64,000 bases of DNA from Chitinophaga pinensis DSM 2588 (GTDB taxonomy: Bacteria; Bacteroidota; Bacteroidia; Chitinophagales; Chitinophagaceae), in the NCBI RefSeq assembly GCF_000024005.1, contig NC_013132.1, positions 4,954,001 through 5,018,000 of the forward strand, given 5' to 3'. Positions within the stretch are counted from its first letter, which is position 1, and each line of letters begins with the position of its first letter. Below, one piece after another: positions 32,865 through 42,434 of this stretch. Made by a program: the position numbers and the translations under genes. The notes under the pieces were generated by a model. That model was not told the origin of the DNA, ran no database searches, and saw only the letters and a program-made list of their open reading frames with translations.

Positions 32865-35096
32865 ATGAATCTGAAGACAACTGCCAGCAGTATTGCCTTA
32901 TTTTTGTTACTACAAAGCTCCTATGCACAACAAAAGCTGAGTGGTTTCAGCAGTGAACATGCGCAACAGCAACAGGACCTGGAAGCCCGTTTCGACAAAG
33001 GACTGAGCGCTGCCGCCATCGGCAATAATATCAGGACGCTGTCTGCCAAACAACATTATCTCGGTATGCCCCGGGATAAATGGGTCGCTGAGAATATCCT
33101 GCAACAATTTAAAAGTTATGGCTGGGATGCCCACCTGGAAACTTACCAGGTGCTGTTTCCTACACCGAAGACCAGGGTACTGGAAGCCAGCTATCCTGCA
33201 GGCTATAAAGCGGTATTGAAGGAACCGGCATTGAAGGAAGACGCGAGTACCGGTCAGCCGGATGAACTGCCTACCTACAATGCCTGGAGTGCAGACGGTG
33301 ATGTAACAGGAGAACTGGTTTTTGTGAATTATGGTCTGCCGGAAGACTATGAATACCTGGAAAGACTGGGCATCGATGTAAAAGGGAAAATTGTCATTGC
33401 GAAATACGGCCGTTCCTGGAGAGGTATAAAACCGAAGGTTGCCCAGGAACATGGCGCAATCGGCACCCTGATCTATTCTGATCCGAAAGATGACGGGTAT
33501 TACCAGGGGGATGTATACCCTGTGGGTCCTTATAAAAGCGAATACGGGGTCCAAAGAGGCTCTATTATGGATATGGTGATATATCCGGGTGATCCTTTGA
33601 CGCCTGGCGTAGGAGCGACGGAAAATGCCCAGAGACTGGAAAGGTCTGCCGCTACAAATCTGTTGAAGATCCCGGTATTGCCGATCAGCTATCATGACGC
33701 TGCTCCTTTGCTGGCTGCTCTGGAAGGACCAGTCGCTCCTGATGCCTGGAGAGGCGCATTGCCCTTTACTTACCATATCGGTCCCGGAAAGGCAAAAGTG
33801 CACCTGAAGCTGGAATTTGACTGGAAAATGGTGCCTGCGTATAATGTGATTGCTACGATGAAAGGAAGTCAGTTTCCGGACCAGTGGGTGATCAGGGGTA
33901 ATCACCATGATGCCTGGGTATATGGCGCAGCCGATCCGATTAGCGGACTGTCTTCCCTGCTGGAAGAAGCAAAGGCGATCGGTGAACTGGCAAAGAACGG
34001 GTATAAGCCGAAGAGAACGCTTGTGTATGCTGCCTGGGATGGCGAAGAGCCGGGTTTGCTGGGTTCGACTGAATGGGTGGAAGCACATGCCGCTGAATTA
34101 CAACAGAAAGCAGTCGCTTATATCAATTCTGATGGTAACAGCCGCGGATTCCTGGGTGTAGGTGGTTCACATGCACTGGAACCTTTTATGGGTGAGATTG
34201 CTAAAAGTATTACCGATCCGCAGACGAAAGTCAGCATTTTCGAAAGAAAACAGGCTTCCGACCTTGTATCTGCTGCTTCAACAAAAGCAAAGAAAGATAT
34301 CCTGGCTAAGAAAGATATGACGATCAGCGCATTGGGATCAGGGTCTGATTATTCTTCTTTCCTTCAACACCTGGGTATTCCATCCCTGAATGTGGGTTTT
34401 GGCGGAGAAGGCGCCGGTGGTGAATACCATTCTATTTATGACACTTATGAGAATTACTCCCGCTTTAAAGATCCGGGATTTGAATATGGTGTAGCCTTGT
34501 CCCGTCTGGCCGGACATGCCGCCCTGAGACTGGCTGATGCAGATGTACTGCCATTTGATTTCCGGAGCCTTTCTAAAACGATCAACGGTTATACCACTGA
34601 CCTGCTCTCCCTGGCAGAACAGATGCGGGAAAATACAGCGGTAGAAAATCAAATCATCAGTAATAATGCCTATCAACTGGCAGGAGATGTAACAAAGCCG
34701 TTAAAGGCGCCTGTCGCCAAACCGGAAGTGCCATATATAGATTTTTCGAAGTTGCAGAATGCCCTGGTAGCCCTTGATAAAACGGCACAGCATTTACAGG
34801 ATGCCAGGAAACCACAGTTACCGGCAGCGCAACTGGAGGTACTGAATAAAGCCCTTTATCAGGCAGAGCAGCAGTTATTGCATGAACAAGGTTTGCCTAA
34901 CAGGGCATGGTATAAACACGTGATTTATGCGCCGGGATTTTATACGGGGTATGGTGTGAAGACAATGCCGGGTATCCGCGAAGCGATTGAACAGCGTAGA
35001 TGGAAAGAAGCGGAGGAACAGATTGGTATTGCAGCGACAGCGATCAACCGGCTGACAGACTACCTGGAAAAGACATTTAATTCAATTAGGAATTAG
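32865..35096 (+). CDS. M28-family metallopeptidase (glutamate carboxypeptidase II-like)
   Basis: A 743-residue secreted zinc peptidase. After a signal peptide (ending QSSYAQ) come a PA (protease-associated) domain (TGELVFVNYGLPEDYEYLE, VKGKIVIAKYGRSWRG), the M28 core and a transferrin-receptor-like dimerisation domain. Zinc ligands are visible as the His in RGNHHDAWVYGAADP, the catalytic Glu pair in WDGEEPGLLGSTEW, the Asp in INSDGN and the His in GGEYHSIYDTYENY. It probably trims peptides or acidic dipeptides in the periplasm. ATG 32865 begins the signal peptide. The last codons (SIRN) and the stop codon lie in a heptad array. Confidence 0.92.
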   Translation: MNLKTTASSIALFLLLQSSYAQQKLSGFSSEHAQQQQDLEARFDKGLSAAAIGNNIRTLSAKQHYLGMPRDKWVAENILQQFKSYGWDAHLETYQVLFPTPKTRVLEASYPAGYKAVLKEPALKEDASTGQPDELPTYNAWSADGDVTGELVFVNYGLPEDYEYLERLGIDVKGKIVIAKYGRSWRGIKPKVAQEHGAIGTLIYSDPKDDGYYQGDVYPVGPYKSEYGVQRGSIMDMVIYPGDPLTPGVGATENAQRLERSAATNLLKIPVLPISYHDAAPLLAALEGPVAPDAWRGALPFTYHIGPGKAKVHLKLEFDWKMVPAYNVIATMKGSQFPDQWVIRGNHHDAWVYGAADPISGLSSLLEEAKAIGELAKNGYKPKRTLVYAAWDGEEPGLLGSTEWVEAHAAELQQKAVAYINSDGNSRGFLGVGGSHALEPFMGEIAKSITDPQTKVSIFERKQASDLVSAASTKAKKDILAKKDMTISALGSGSDYSSFLQHLGIPSLNVGFGGEGAGGEYHSIYDTYENYSRFKDPGFEYGVALSRLAGHAALRLADADVLPFDFRSLSKTINGYTTDLLSLAEQMRENTAVENQIISNNAYQLAGDVTKPLKAPVAKPEVPYIDFSKLQNALVALDKTAQHLQDARKPQLPAAQLEVLNKALYQAEQQLLHEQGLPNRAWYKHVIYAPGFYTGYGVKTMPGIREAIEQRRWKEAEEQIGIAATAINRLTDYLEKTFNSIRN

Positions 35097-35115
35097 GAAT
35101 TACGAATTAGGAATT
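35083..35115 (+). repeat. Heptad array containing the M28 stop codon
   Basis: About four AATTAGG/AATTACG heptads. The gene's final residues and its TAG are encoded by the array. No inverted partner lies at the other end of this spacer. Confidence 0.85.
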
Positions 35116-35214
35116 GGTGGTAATTGGCCGTCAGGTTATTTTCAGGCTGATTATTACAACGTAGCGTGAAGATACTGCCCAAATGGAGGCGGACGCAAAG
35201 TCACCTCTTCCTGC

Positions 35215-35295
35215 TATAGTCAGACTATACTTATTGTACGTTAGTACTGCCTTTATAACGGAGCATTAACGTAAGATGAGTATAGTCTGACTATA
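35215..35295. repeat. 29-bp imperfect inverted repeat ending in TATAGTC palindromes
   Basis: Left arm 35215-35243 and right arm 35267-35295 pair with about three mismatches around a 23-base loop. Each outer end is itself a perfect 7-1-7 palindrome, TATAGTC-N-GACTATA. It lies between the convergent M28 peptidase and LytTR genes. It could be a bidirectional terminator, a pair of regulator sites or a small non-autonomous element. Confidence 0.8.
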
Positions 35296-35358
35296 CATTG
35301 ACCATATCCAGGCAGGCATATACATGTTAGTCAGCCCCTTTTAAGAAAGTCTTTTAAT

Positions 35359-36054
35359 TTATAAAAGATTCAGTTTGCTATTCAGCGCTGCACGGTAAGC
35401 ATCCGCCACCGGCACTGCATTTTTAGCAATGATAATCGCGCCGTCTTCGATGGAATCGATCTTATCTAATGCTACGATATAAGAGCGATGTACTCTCATA
35501 AATCTTGCGCCAGGCAGGCGTTCTTCAATCGCTTTCAAGGTAGAATGTACGGCATGAAATTTCTGCGCAGTATGTAGTTTGACATAATCGCCCATCGCTT
35601 CCAGGTACAGGATATCGTCGAGTTTAACCCGTTTTAAGATGCCGCTGTCTCTGATAAAGATGAACTCATTATCTGTGTCGTGTACTTCTTTTGTGCCGGC
35701 CTGCTGTAACTCCTTTGCTCTTTCGATGGCCTGTATAAAACGGGCAGGTGTGACCGGTTTAATGAGATAGTCGGCTACGTGCAGTTCGAATGCTTCCACG
35801 GCGTAGTCTTTTTTTGCTGTCGTAAAGATGATCACCGGACCATTCTTCCCTATATTACGCGTTAGTTCCAGGCCGTTCATTCCCGGCATTTCTATATCCA
35901 GGAGGAGCAGGTCTATCTTTTCTTTCTGCAACATATTATACGCCTCTATGGCACTGGCACATTCACCGGCCACCTGGAGCTGATCCACATGGCTGACTAA
36001 TTGTTTCATGGCGGTACGCGCCAGCTTGTTGTCGTCTATAATAAGGCAGTTCAT
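35359..36054 (-). CDS. LytTR-family response regulator
   Basis: A 231-residue two-component regulator. The receiver domain (about 1-120) has the acidic pair in LIIDDN, the phospho-Asp in LLLLDIEMPGMNGLEL (about residue 54), Thr in FTTAKKDY and Lys in YLIKPVTPARF. The LytTR DNA-binding domain follows (KRVKLDDILYLEAMGDYVKL, MRVHRSYIVALDKID). ATG 36054 (MNCLIIDDN) gives the standard start; the longer frame is unlikely. No matching LytS-type kinase is adjacent, so its partner lies elsewhere. It is divergent from the second efflux operon, a possible target. Confidence 0.93.
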   Translation of the reverse strand: MNCLIIDDNKLARTAMKQLVSHVDQLQVAGECASAIEAYNMLQKEKIDLLLLDIEMPGMNGLELTRNIGKNGPVIIFTTAKKDYAVEAFELHVADYLIKPVTPARFIQAIERAKELQQAGTKEVHDTDNEFIFIRDSGILKRVKLDDILYLEAMGDYVKLHTAQKFHAVHSTLKAIEERLPGARFMRVHRSYIVALDKIDSIEDGAIIIAKNAVPVADAYRAALNSKLNLL

Positions 36055-36169
36055 ACCGCAAATATACTGAACCCGGTAACGTGGAATCAGACACAAGATT
36101 ATAATTCCCTTAAAACATGACAGTAGGCTATGTATTATAAATTTGTTTAAATATCTTGCATGGGTATAA

Positions 36170-36547
36170 ATGGGTCTCAACTTGAAACAGCTCAAAAGGC
36201 TTTTACTTTTTATTTCCTGTATCTTCCTGCTGCCTGCATTGCAAGGAGAGAGTCCTTTTACATCCTACTCTTCACATACTGTTTTACGGCCGACCAATGC
36301 CAATACGGTTCATGCTGCCTTCAATAAGGATTACGTCTCTGACAGTTATTCAATTACCAGTAGTCCGCATAAATACAACCACCGTACAAGGGCGCTGAAT
36401 GACTTCCACGAGTTATGTCTGTTCGTATCCAGCATCCGTATCAGGACGATACTGATTTATATCCAGCCACAATACAAAGGATATAAGGAATCGTATATCA
36501 GCGTTGCCGTCACCCTCAGTGACTGGCGTGGGCCTCCTGTAGCCTGA
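36170..36547 (+). CDS. Hypothetical exported protein
   Basis: A 125-residue precursor with an N-terminal hydrophobic segment (LKRLLLFISCIFLLPALQG) likely to be a signal peptide. The mature part has no known motif, with Ser/Thr/Tyr-rich sequence (VSDSYSITSSPHKYNHRTRA) and the C-terminus SDWRGPPVA. It lies 69 bases upstream of the tolC gene of the second efflux operon and is probably its leader gene. Function unknown. Confidence 0.5.
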   Translation: MGLNLKQLKRLLLFISCIFLLPALQGESPFTSYSSHTVLRPTNANTVHAAFNKDYVSDSYSITSSPHKYNHRTRALNDFHELCLFVSSIRIRTILIYIQPQYKGYKESYISVAVTLSDWRGPPVA

Positions 36548-36615
36548 TTTCTCTGCTTTTTTTTAAACATTTTCTTATTAATGCTGTAGGCAGATGCCTG
36601 CGGCCGGTTTAACAC

Positions 36616-38049
36616 ATGCTGTCAGTTATGAGTATTAAACATGCTGCAGGGATGTGGGTGATATCGCTATGTCTTCTGACTGGCCTGTCATCGCGTGTCC
36701 GTGCACAGACGGAAGGGGAACATCTGCCTTTAGAAAAGGCGATTGCGCTGACCCTTCAACATTATCCGTCTTTAAAAGCGAAACAGACATTATCAAAGGC
36801 AGGCGTCGCCCATACGACAGACGTCAGCCATAACTGGTGGCCTTCCGTAAAACTCGTGGAAGAAGCAACCGTTGGCACTGATAATGGTATTTACGGATCT
36901 TATTTTCCTTTGGGGACAATCCCTTCTACATCAGGCGGTATCCGTGAAGGAAACCGCAGTGATGTGATGAGCGGTAATATTGCACTTGCACAGGTGCAAT
37001 GGGAAGTTTACAATTTTGGCGCTTACCGCACCCGGCGGGAGGAAGCTATACAACAACAGAAAGTGGCCGGTCTGGATGCTGATATTACAGCGAATGACCT
37101 GACGGTTGCTGTTGTACGAGATTACCTGGGTATGCTTCAATACCGGGCACTCATGAAAATTCAGGAAGACAATATAGAACGTACCCGTTCTGTACAGAGA
37201 GCCGTTACGGCCATTGTGCTGCATGGTCTGAAACCAGGAGTAGACAGTTCTGTAGCCGCTGCTGAATTATCCAAAGCCAGACTAAATTACATCGATATAC
37301 AAAACAGCTATAACAGTGTGCGTATGCATATGAGTATGCTCACAGGGCTGGATACCAGTGCCATACGGCCGGATACCCTGTATAATTCCGGTTTGCTGTC
37401 ATTGCTGGCTGGTACCGCTGATACTTCTTCGGTAGCCGCCTCACATCCTGTATTACAGTATTACAATGGTTTGCTGTTGCAGCAGGAGAAACATAGTGAA
37501 GTGATCCGTAAGGCAGCTTTACCAAAGATCTCTGTGCTGGCCTCCGGATGGATGCGTGGTTCCAGCGGAGAATTCAACGATATCTATGGTAAGAACCTGC
37601 TGGAAGGATTTGGTTTCAAGCGATATAACTATCTCACAGGACTGGCACTGACTTACAATCTGGCGGATATCGGTCATACAAAAGATAAAATGCGGGAACA
37701 AACCTTAAAAACCCGTGCTGCCGCAGAGCAACTGGAAACCACACAGCTGGTGCTGGATAATAGTCTGCGTCAGGCGAAACTCAATATCCATACTGCACTG
37801 GATAAACTACAGGAGATGCCCGCCCAGCTGAATGCGGCCAGGGCTGCCGCTTTACAAAAGATGGCACTGTACAAGGGGGGATTGACCAATATTATCGAGG
37901 TGACGAATGCCCTGTATCTCTTGAACAGGGCGGAAACAGATCTCGTACAAACACGTAATGCTGCCTGGCAGGCGCTTTTTACGCAGGCATTTGCCGCGAA
38001 TGCGATACAGGAACTGGTACAACGACTGGAGCAGTCCCGTATGCAATAA
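36616..38049 (+). CDS. TolC-family outer membrane efflux protein
   Basis: A 477-residue outer-membrane channel with a signal peptide ending near SSRVRAQ. Two OEP halves are visible: LEKAIALTLQHYPSLKAKQT with the following coiled-coil helices, and the second starting near SVAASHPVLQYYNGLLLQQE. C-terminal YKGGLTNIIEVTNALYLLNR is typical of TolC relatives. A second start, ATG 36628, is possible. It is 19 bases upstream of the RND permease gene and forms an operon with it and the adaptor, in the order tolC-permease-adaptor, unlike the first efflux locus. Confidence 0.93.
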   Translation: MLSVMSIKHAAGMWVISLCLLTGLSSRVRAQTEGEHLPLEKAIALTLQHYPSLKAKQTLSKAGVAHTTDVSHNWWPSVKLVEEATVGTDNGIYGSYFPLGTIPSTSGGIREGNRSDVMSGNIALAQVQWEVYNFGAYRTRREEAIQQQKVAGLDADITANDLTVAVVRDYLGMLQYRALMKIQEDNIERTRSVQRAVTAIVLHGLKPGVDSSVAAAELSKARLNYIDIQNSYNSVRMHMSMLTGLDTSAIRPDTLYNSGLLSLLAGTADTSSVAASHPVLQYYNGLLLQQEKHSEVIRKAALPKISVLASGWMRGSSGEFNDIYGKNLLEGFGFKRYNYLTGLALTYNLADIGHTKDKMREQTLKTRAAAEQLETTQLVLDNSLRQAKLNIHTALDKLQEMPAQLNAARAAALQKMALYKGGLTNIIEVTNALYLLNRAETDLVQTRNAAWQALFTQAFAANAIQELVQRLEQSRMQ

Positions 38050-38067
38050 CATCAAAAACCGATTATT

Positions 38068-41000
38068 ATGTCATTAGTTACCAGTGCACTGAAAAAGCCC
38101 TTGTCCGTAGTGGTACTGACCCTCGGCATGTTTCTTTTTTCATTGCTGGCAGTCTTTAATATTCCTATCGATATCTTCCCGAAGCTGAATCTGCCGACGA
38201 TCTACGTCATAGAACCCTATGGCGGTATGTCGCCGCAGCAGATGGAAGGTTTCTTTGCGACCCGTCTCCAGGATCAGTTCCTGTATGTAAACGGGATCAA
38301 AAATATCAGCAGTAAGAACATACAGGGCCTGACCATGATCAAGCTCTCGTTTTACGAAAGTACCAACATGGCGGAAGCGTCTGCGCAGGTGGCTTTACAG
38401 GTGAACAGGGCCATGAAATTCTTCCCTCCGGGCGCATTGCCGCCACAGGTGGTACGTTTTGATGCTTCTTCCTTACCGGTAGGACAATTGGTGTTCAGTT
38501 GCCCGAACCGTTCACTGAAAGATATCTATGACCTGGCGAATACCCGTGTCAGACCCATGTTCGGATCTGTTCCCGGACTGTCTGCGCCACCGCCGTTCGG
38601 GGCTAACTCCCGTTCTGTTATTGTGAATGTGGATCCTAACCGCCTCCGTAGTTATAACATGAACGCGGATGAAGTGGTAGAAGCGATTGCGAAGAATAAC
38701 GTCATGACGCCTTCCGGTAACATCCGTATCAACAATACGATGTATGTAACGACCATCAATTCACTGGAAAAAGAAGTGCAGGATTTCGGAGAAATTCCGA
38801 TTACGACAAATGGTAATTCCACTGTTTTTATCAAGGATGTAGCCAGGGTATCTGATGCAGCTGACGTGACGGTGGACTATGCATTGGTGAACGGCAAGCG
38901 TTCTGTATATATCCCCGTGGTGAAAACGGCGGATGCCTCTACCTGGGATGTGGTCAAACAGCTGAAGGCAAAACTGCCTGAGATGCAGAGTTTATTGCCG
39001 GAGGATGTACAGGTGACTTACGAGTTTGACCAGTCAGTATTTGTGATTAATGCGGTGAAAAGTCTTGTGACGGAAGGTTTATTGGGCGCACTGCTGACCG
39101 GTCTGATGGTGTTATTATTTCTGAAGGATCTTAGAAGTTGCCTGGTGGTGGTGATCACCATTCCTATTGCGATCCTGGCAGCAGTATTGGGGCTGCAATT
39201 AGCGGGACAAACCATTAACCTGATGACCCTCAGCGGACTGGCACTCGCCATCGGGGTACTGGTCGACCAGGCCACAGTGACGATTGAGAATATCCATCAG
39301 CACCTGGAAATGGGGAAGCCGAAACGGCAGGCTATTTATGAAGCGAGTGAGGAAATTGCCTTCCCGTTGTTGCTGATCTTATTGTGTATCCTGGCGGTAT
39401 TTGCGCCTTCGCTGATTATGTCAGGTGTACCCAAGGCGATGTTCCTGCCTTTGTCCTTGTCTATTGGATTTGCGATGATCGCATCTTATTTCGCGGCGCA
39501 ATCACTGGTGCCTGTACTGGCTAACTGGTGGCTGAAAGAAGGGAAATTTACCCAGCATCATCATCCCCAGGAAGGCGGTTTCGAACGCTTTAAAACACGG
39601 TTTGTATCGCTGGTAGAGTGGCTGGGGAAACGTTCCCGCCTGGTGATCGGCGTGTATATACTCGTCGCTTTTGGTGTAGCCGGACTGGCATTTATGACCA
39701 TTGGTAAAGACCTTATGCCCCATGTCAATACGGGGCAGTTCCAGTTACGTTTAAAACAACCGGATGGTACCCGTCTGGAAAGGACGGAGGAGAAAGTACA
39801 CCAGGTATTACAGCTGATAGACAGTACCAGCAACGGGAATGTGGCGATCAGTTCGGGTTATGTGGGATTAATTCCCAGCAGCTATGGTACCAGTAACCTG
39901 TACATTTTTAACAGTGGTACCCACGAGGCGGTATTACAGGTAAATCTGAATGAGGACTACAAGGTAGATATAGACGAGCTGAAAGATCAATTACGGGACG
40001 TTATAAAGGCCCATATGCCCGAAATGAGGGCGAGTTTCGAACCAGTGGACATGACCGAAAAAATCATGGCGCAAGGGGCAGCAACACCTATTGAGGTAAG
40101 GGTAGCCGGAAAAGACATGCGGCAGATTGAAGGATATGCCAACCAACTGGTAGATAAACTGGGTGAAGTGGACTTCCTGAGAGACGTACAGATCGCGCAG
40201 CCGCTGCATTACCCGGTGATTAACATTAATATCGACCGTTTCAAGGTGGCGCAGATGGGACTGAATATGTACCAGGTAGCCCGTTCGGTGACTGCCTCCA
40301 CCTCTTCCAGCCGTTTTACGGAGAAAAATCAGTGGCTGGATGAAAAGGTAGCTTATACCTACCAGGTACAGGTACAGATACCGGAATATATCATGCAAAC
40401 GATCAACGATCTGAAGGAGATCCCACTGGTGAAAGGACAGCCGAGACCCGTACTGGGAGATGTGGCCACTTTCTCCAATAGCGAAATGCCGGGAGAATTT
40501 GACCGGGCAGGTACCCGACGTTTTGTAACCGTGAGTGCCAATATTAAAGGCAAAGACCTGGGCGCCGCTACAAAAGTGGTGGAAGCAGCCATTCATGAAA
40601 TGGGGGATCCGCCAAGAGGACTAAAAGTTGAGCTCAAGGGTAGTTCCAGTCTGCTGACCGATACCCTTAGCAGTTTACAGAACGGGCTTTTGCTGGCGAT
40701 CGTCGTTATATTCCTGTTGCTGGCCGCCAACTATCAATCCTTCAAAGTAAGTTTTGTGGTATTGGTCACCGTTCCTGCGGTAATTGCCGGCGCCTTGCTG
40801 ATGTTACTGGCTACAGGGGCTACGCTCAATCTGCAATCTTACATGGGGATGATCATGTCAACGGGCGTATCTGTGGCAAATGCGATCCTTATTGTGACCA
40901 ACGCAGAGAAGCTCCGCTTAGAATACAAAGACGCCTATAAAGCGGCTATTGCGAGTGCCGGCTTGCGTTTGAGACCTATTCTGATGACCAGTCTGGCGAT

Positions 41001-41226
41001 GATAGCGGGCATGATTCCGATGGCGACTGGTATGGGTGAATCAGGAGATCAGACGGCTCCGCTGGGCCGTGCTGTGATCGGCGGACTGATAGCTTCTACT
41101 GTAGCCGCCCTGCTGATATTACCGCTGGTATATGCTGCCGTGCAGCGTAAAGCATCTTATGAAGATCCTTCTCTGATGCCTGAAAACAAGATCGATGAAC
41201 CTAAAACTGCTAATATCCATGTATAA
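38068..41226 (+). CDS. RND efflux permease with altered proton-relay residues
   Basis: A 1,052-residue inner-membrane pump of the RND superfamily with twelve predicted helices and two large periplasmic loops (IYVIEPYGGMSPQQMEGFFA start of the porter domain). In transmembrane helix 4 the usual Asp-Asp pair of the proton path reads LVDQATVTIENI, with only one Asp. In helix 10 the usual Lys is replaced: GVSVANAILIVTN. These changes fit a subclass of RND proteins whose relay differs from AcrB. The substrate is unknown; hydrophobic or metal substrates are equally possible. The stop overlaps the adaptor start by 8 bases. Confidence 0.92.
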   Translation: MSLVTSALKKPLSVVVLTLGMFLFSLLAVFNIPIDIFPKLNLPTIYVIEPYGGMSPQQMEGFFATRLQDQFLYVNGIKNISSKNIQGLTMIKLSFYESTNMAEASAQVALQVNRAMKFFPPGALPPQVVRFDASSLPVGQLVFSCPNRSLKDIYDLANTRVRPMFGSVPGLSAPPPFGANSRSVIVNVDPNRLRSYNMNADEVVEAIAKNNVMTPSGNIRINNTMYVTTINSLEKEVQDFGEIPITTNGNSTVFIKDVARVSDAADVTVDYALVNGKRSVYIPVVKTADASTWDVVKQLKAKLPEMQSLLPEDVQVTYEFDQSVFVINAVKSLVTEGLLGALLTGLMVLLFLKDLRSCLVVVITIPIAILAAVLGLQLAGQTINLMTLSGLALAIGVLVDQATVTIENIHQHLEMGKPKRQAIYEASEEIAFPLLLILLCILAVFAPSLIMSGVPKAMFLPLSLSIGFAMIASYFAAQSLVPVLANWWLKEGKFTQHHHPQEGGFERFKTRFVSLVEWLGKRSRLVIGVYILVAFGVAGLAFMTIGKDLMPHVNTGQFQLRLKQPDGTRLERTEEKVHQVLQLIDSTSNGNVAISSGYVGLIPSSYGTSNLYIFNSGTHEAVLQVNLNEDYKVDIDELKDQLRDVIKAHMPEMRASFEPVDMTEKIMAQGAATPIEVRVAGKDMRQIEGYANQLVDKLGEVDFLRDVQIAQPLHYPVININIDRFKVAQMGLNMYQVARSVTASTSSSRFTEKNQWLDEKVAYTYQVQVQIPEYIMQTINDLKEIPLVKGQPRPVLGDVATFSNSEMPGEFDRAGTRRFVTVSANIKGKDLGAATKVVEAAIHEMGDPPRGLKVELKGSSSLLTDTLSSLQNGLLLAIVVIFLLLAANYQSFKVSFVVLVTVPAVIAGALLMLLATGATLNLQSYMGMIMSTGVSVANAILIVTNAEKLRLEYKDAYKAAIASAGLRLRPILMTSLAMIAGMIPMATGMGESGDQTAPLGRAVIGGLIASTVAALLILPLVYAAVQRKASYEDPSLMPENKIDEPKTANIHV

Positions 41227-42307
41227 ATATGTCTTCATTATAACATTGTCGGGCGTGCTGTTTACCGCCTGTCATCACGGAACACCGAAAAAGAAAACCA
41301 GTGCTGCGAAAGACAGCAAAGGGAAAAGGTATGAACTGGTTGCTGTGGTAAAGGAACCTTTATCCTCCAGTATACAATTGCCTGCTGTGCTGGAAGCTTA
41401 TCAGAAAGTGAGTATCTATCCGCGGGTAAACGGATTTGTTAAGACAGTGACGGTCGACCGTGGTAGTGCGGTGCATAAAGGACAGGTGCTTATTACACTG
41501 GAAGCGCCTGAGATCATCGAACAGTATTTCGCTGCACAGTCGAAATACCTGCAGGCTAAAGCGGTATTTGCAGCCTCAAAAGACAACTTTCAGCGTACCC
41601 TGGCGGTGAGTGAGACGCCGGGTACCATTTCCGCGCATGACGTGGAAGTAGCGAGTGCGCGTATGGAGGCCGACAGTGCTATTATGAACAGCGAACTGGC
41701 CAATTTCCGGGCATTGGAAGCGACCCGTAGTTATCTGACTGTGACAGCGCCGTTTGATGGGGTTATTACAGAAAGAAACGTCCATCCGGGGGCACTGGTA
41801 GGCCCGGGTACCCGTGTGGAGGGTGGTCCGATGCTGATGCTGGAACAGGAAGACCGGCTGCGTCTGGTGGTACAGGTACCCGAGGTCTATAGCGCACAGT
41901 TATCTGCCAGCAGACAGGTGAGTTTTAAGGTGAATGCTTTGCCGGGTAAGTCGTTTGCCGGTAATATCAGTCGCCAGGCGGGCTCATTAAACGACCGCTA
42001 CCGTTCAGAGGCGGTAGAGGTGGATGTTGTGAATAGTCAGCATCTGCTGAAGCCAGGTATGTATGCGGAGATCTCCATTCCTGTGACGGGTTCGGTACAG
42101 GCGATGGTGGTGCCGGCCAGTGCGGTTGTCACTTCTACGGAGAAGAAATATGTAGTGGCTGTGAGAGAAGGGCAGACCCGTTGGATAGATGTGCAGGAGG
42201 GGAATCACCACAGCGATTCCACGGAGGTATTCGGGAGTTTATTGCCGGGAGAAAAGGTGATTCTTCATGCCAACGACGAGATAAAAGAAGGAATTAAAAT
42301 CAATTAA
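41219..42307 (+). CDS. RND efflux periplasmic adaptor (MFP family lipoprotein)
   Basis: A 362-residue adaptor with a lipoprotein signal (lipobox LFTAC). It shows the first lipoyl half (YPRVNGFVKTVTVDRGSAVH), the alpha-hairpin with a long coiled coil, the second lipoyl half (TVTAPFDGVITERNVHPGAL) and the beta-barrel and membrane-proximal domains. The ATG at 41219 overlaps the permease stop by 8 bases, showing coupling. Last gene of the tolC-permease-adaptor operon. The stop codon lies inside a heptad array. Confidence 0.92.
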   Translation: MYKYVFIITLSGVLFTACHHGTPKKKTSAAKDSKGKRYELVAVVKEPLSSSIQLPAVLEAYQKVSIYPRVNGFVKTVTVDRGSAVHKGQVLITLEAPEIIEQYFAAQSKYLQAKAVFAASKDNFQRTLAVSETPGTISAHDVEVASARMEADSAIMNSELANFRALEATRSYLTVTAPFDGVITERNVHPGALVGPGTRVEGGPMLMLEQEDRLRLVVQVPEVYSAQLSASRQVSFKVNALPGKSFAGNISRQAGSLNDRYRSEAVEVDVVNSQHLLKPGMYAEISIPVTGSVQAMVVPASAVVTSTEKKYVVAVREGQTRWIDVQEGNHHSDSTEVFGSLLPGEKVILHANDEIKEGIKIN

Positions 42308-42386
42308 GAATTAAGAATTAAAAATTAAGAATTGGGATGCAGTGGTTTCAAATCTTAATTCTTAATTTTTAATTCTTAATTTTTTA
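42302..42386. repeat. Inverted heptad pair forming a long A/T-rich hairpin
   Basis: AATTAAG/AATTAAA heptads (42302-42333) and their exact reverse complement (about 42353-42386) flank a 20-base spacer. At least 24 base pairs are perfect, followed by TTTTTT, so it can act as a terminator. The adaptor stop codon is within the left arm. Confidence 0.85.
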
Positions 42387-42434
42387 CATTCTCCTCCGGC
42401 AGCATTTTTGTATCCTCTTTATAAAACGATCTAT

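Noticed and set aside
32910..34088. 392-codon antisense ORF inside the M28 peptidase gene
   Set aside because: It lies wholly opposite a gene with intact catalytic motifs; its sequence is a shadow with no domain.
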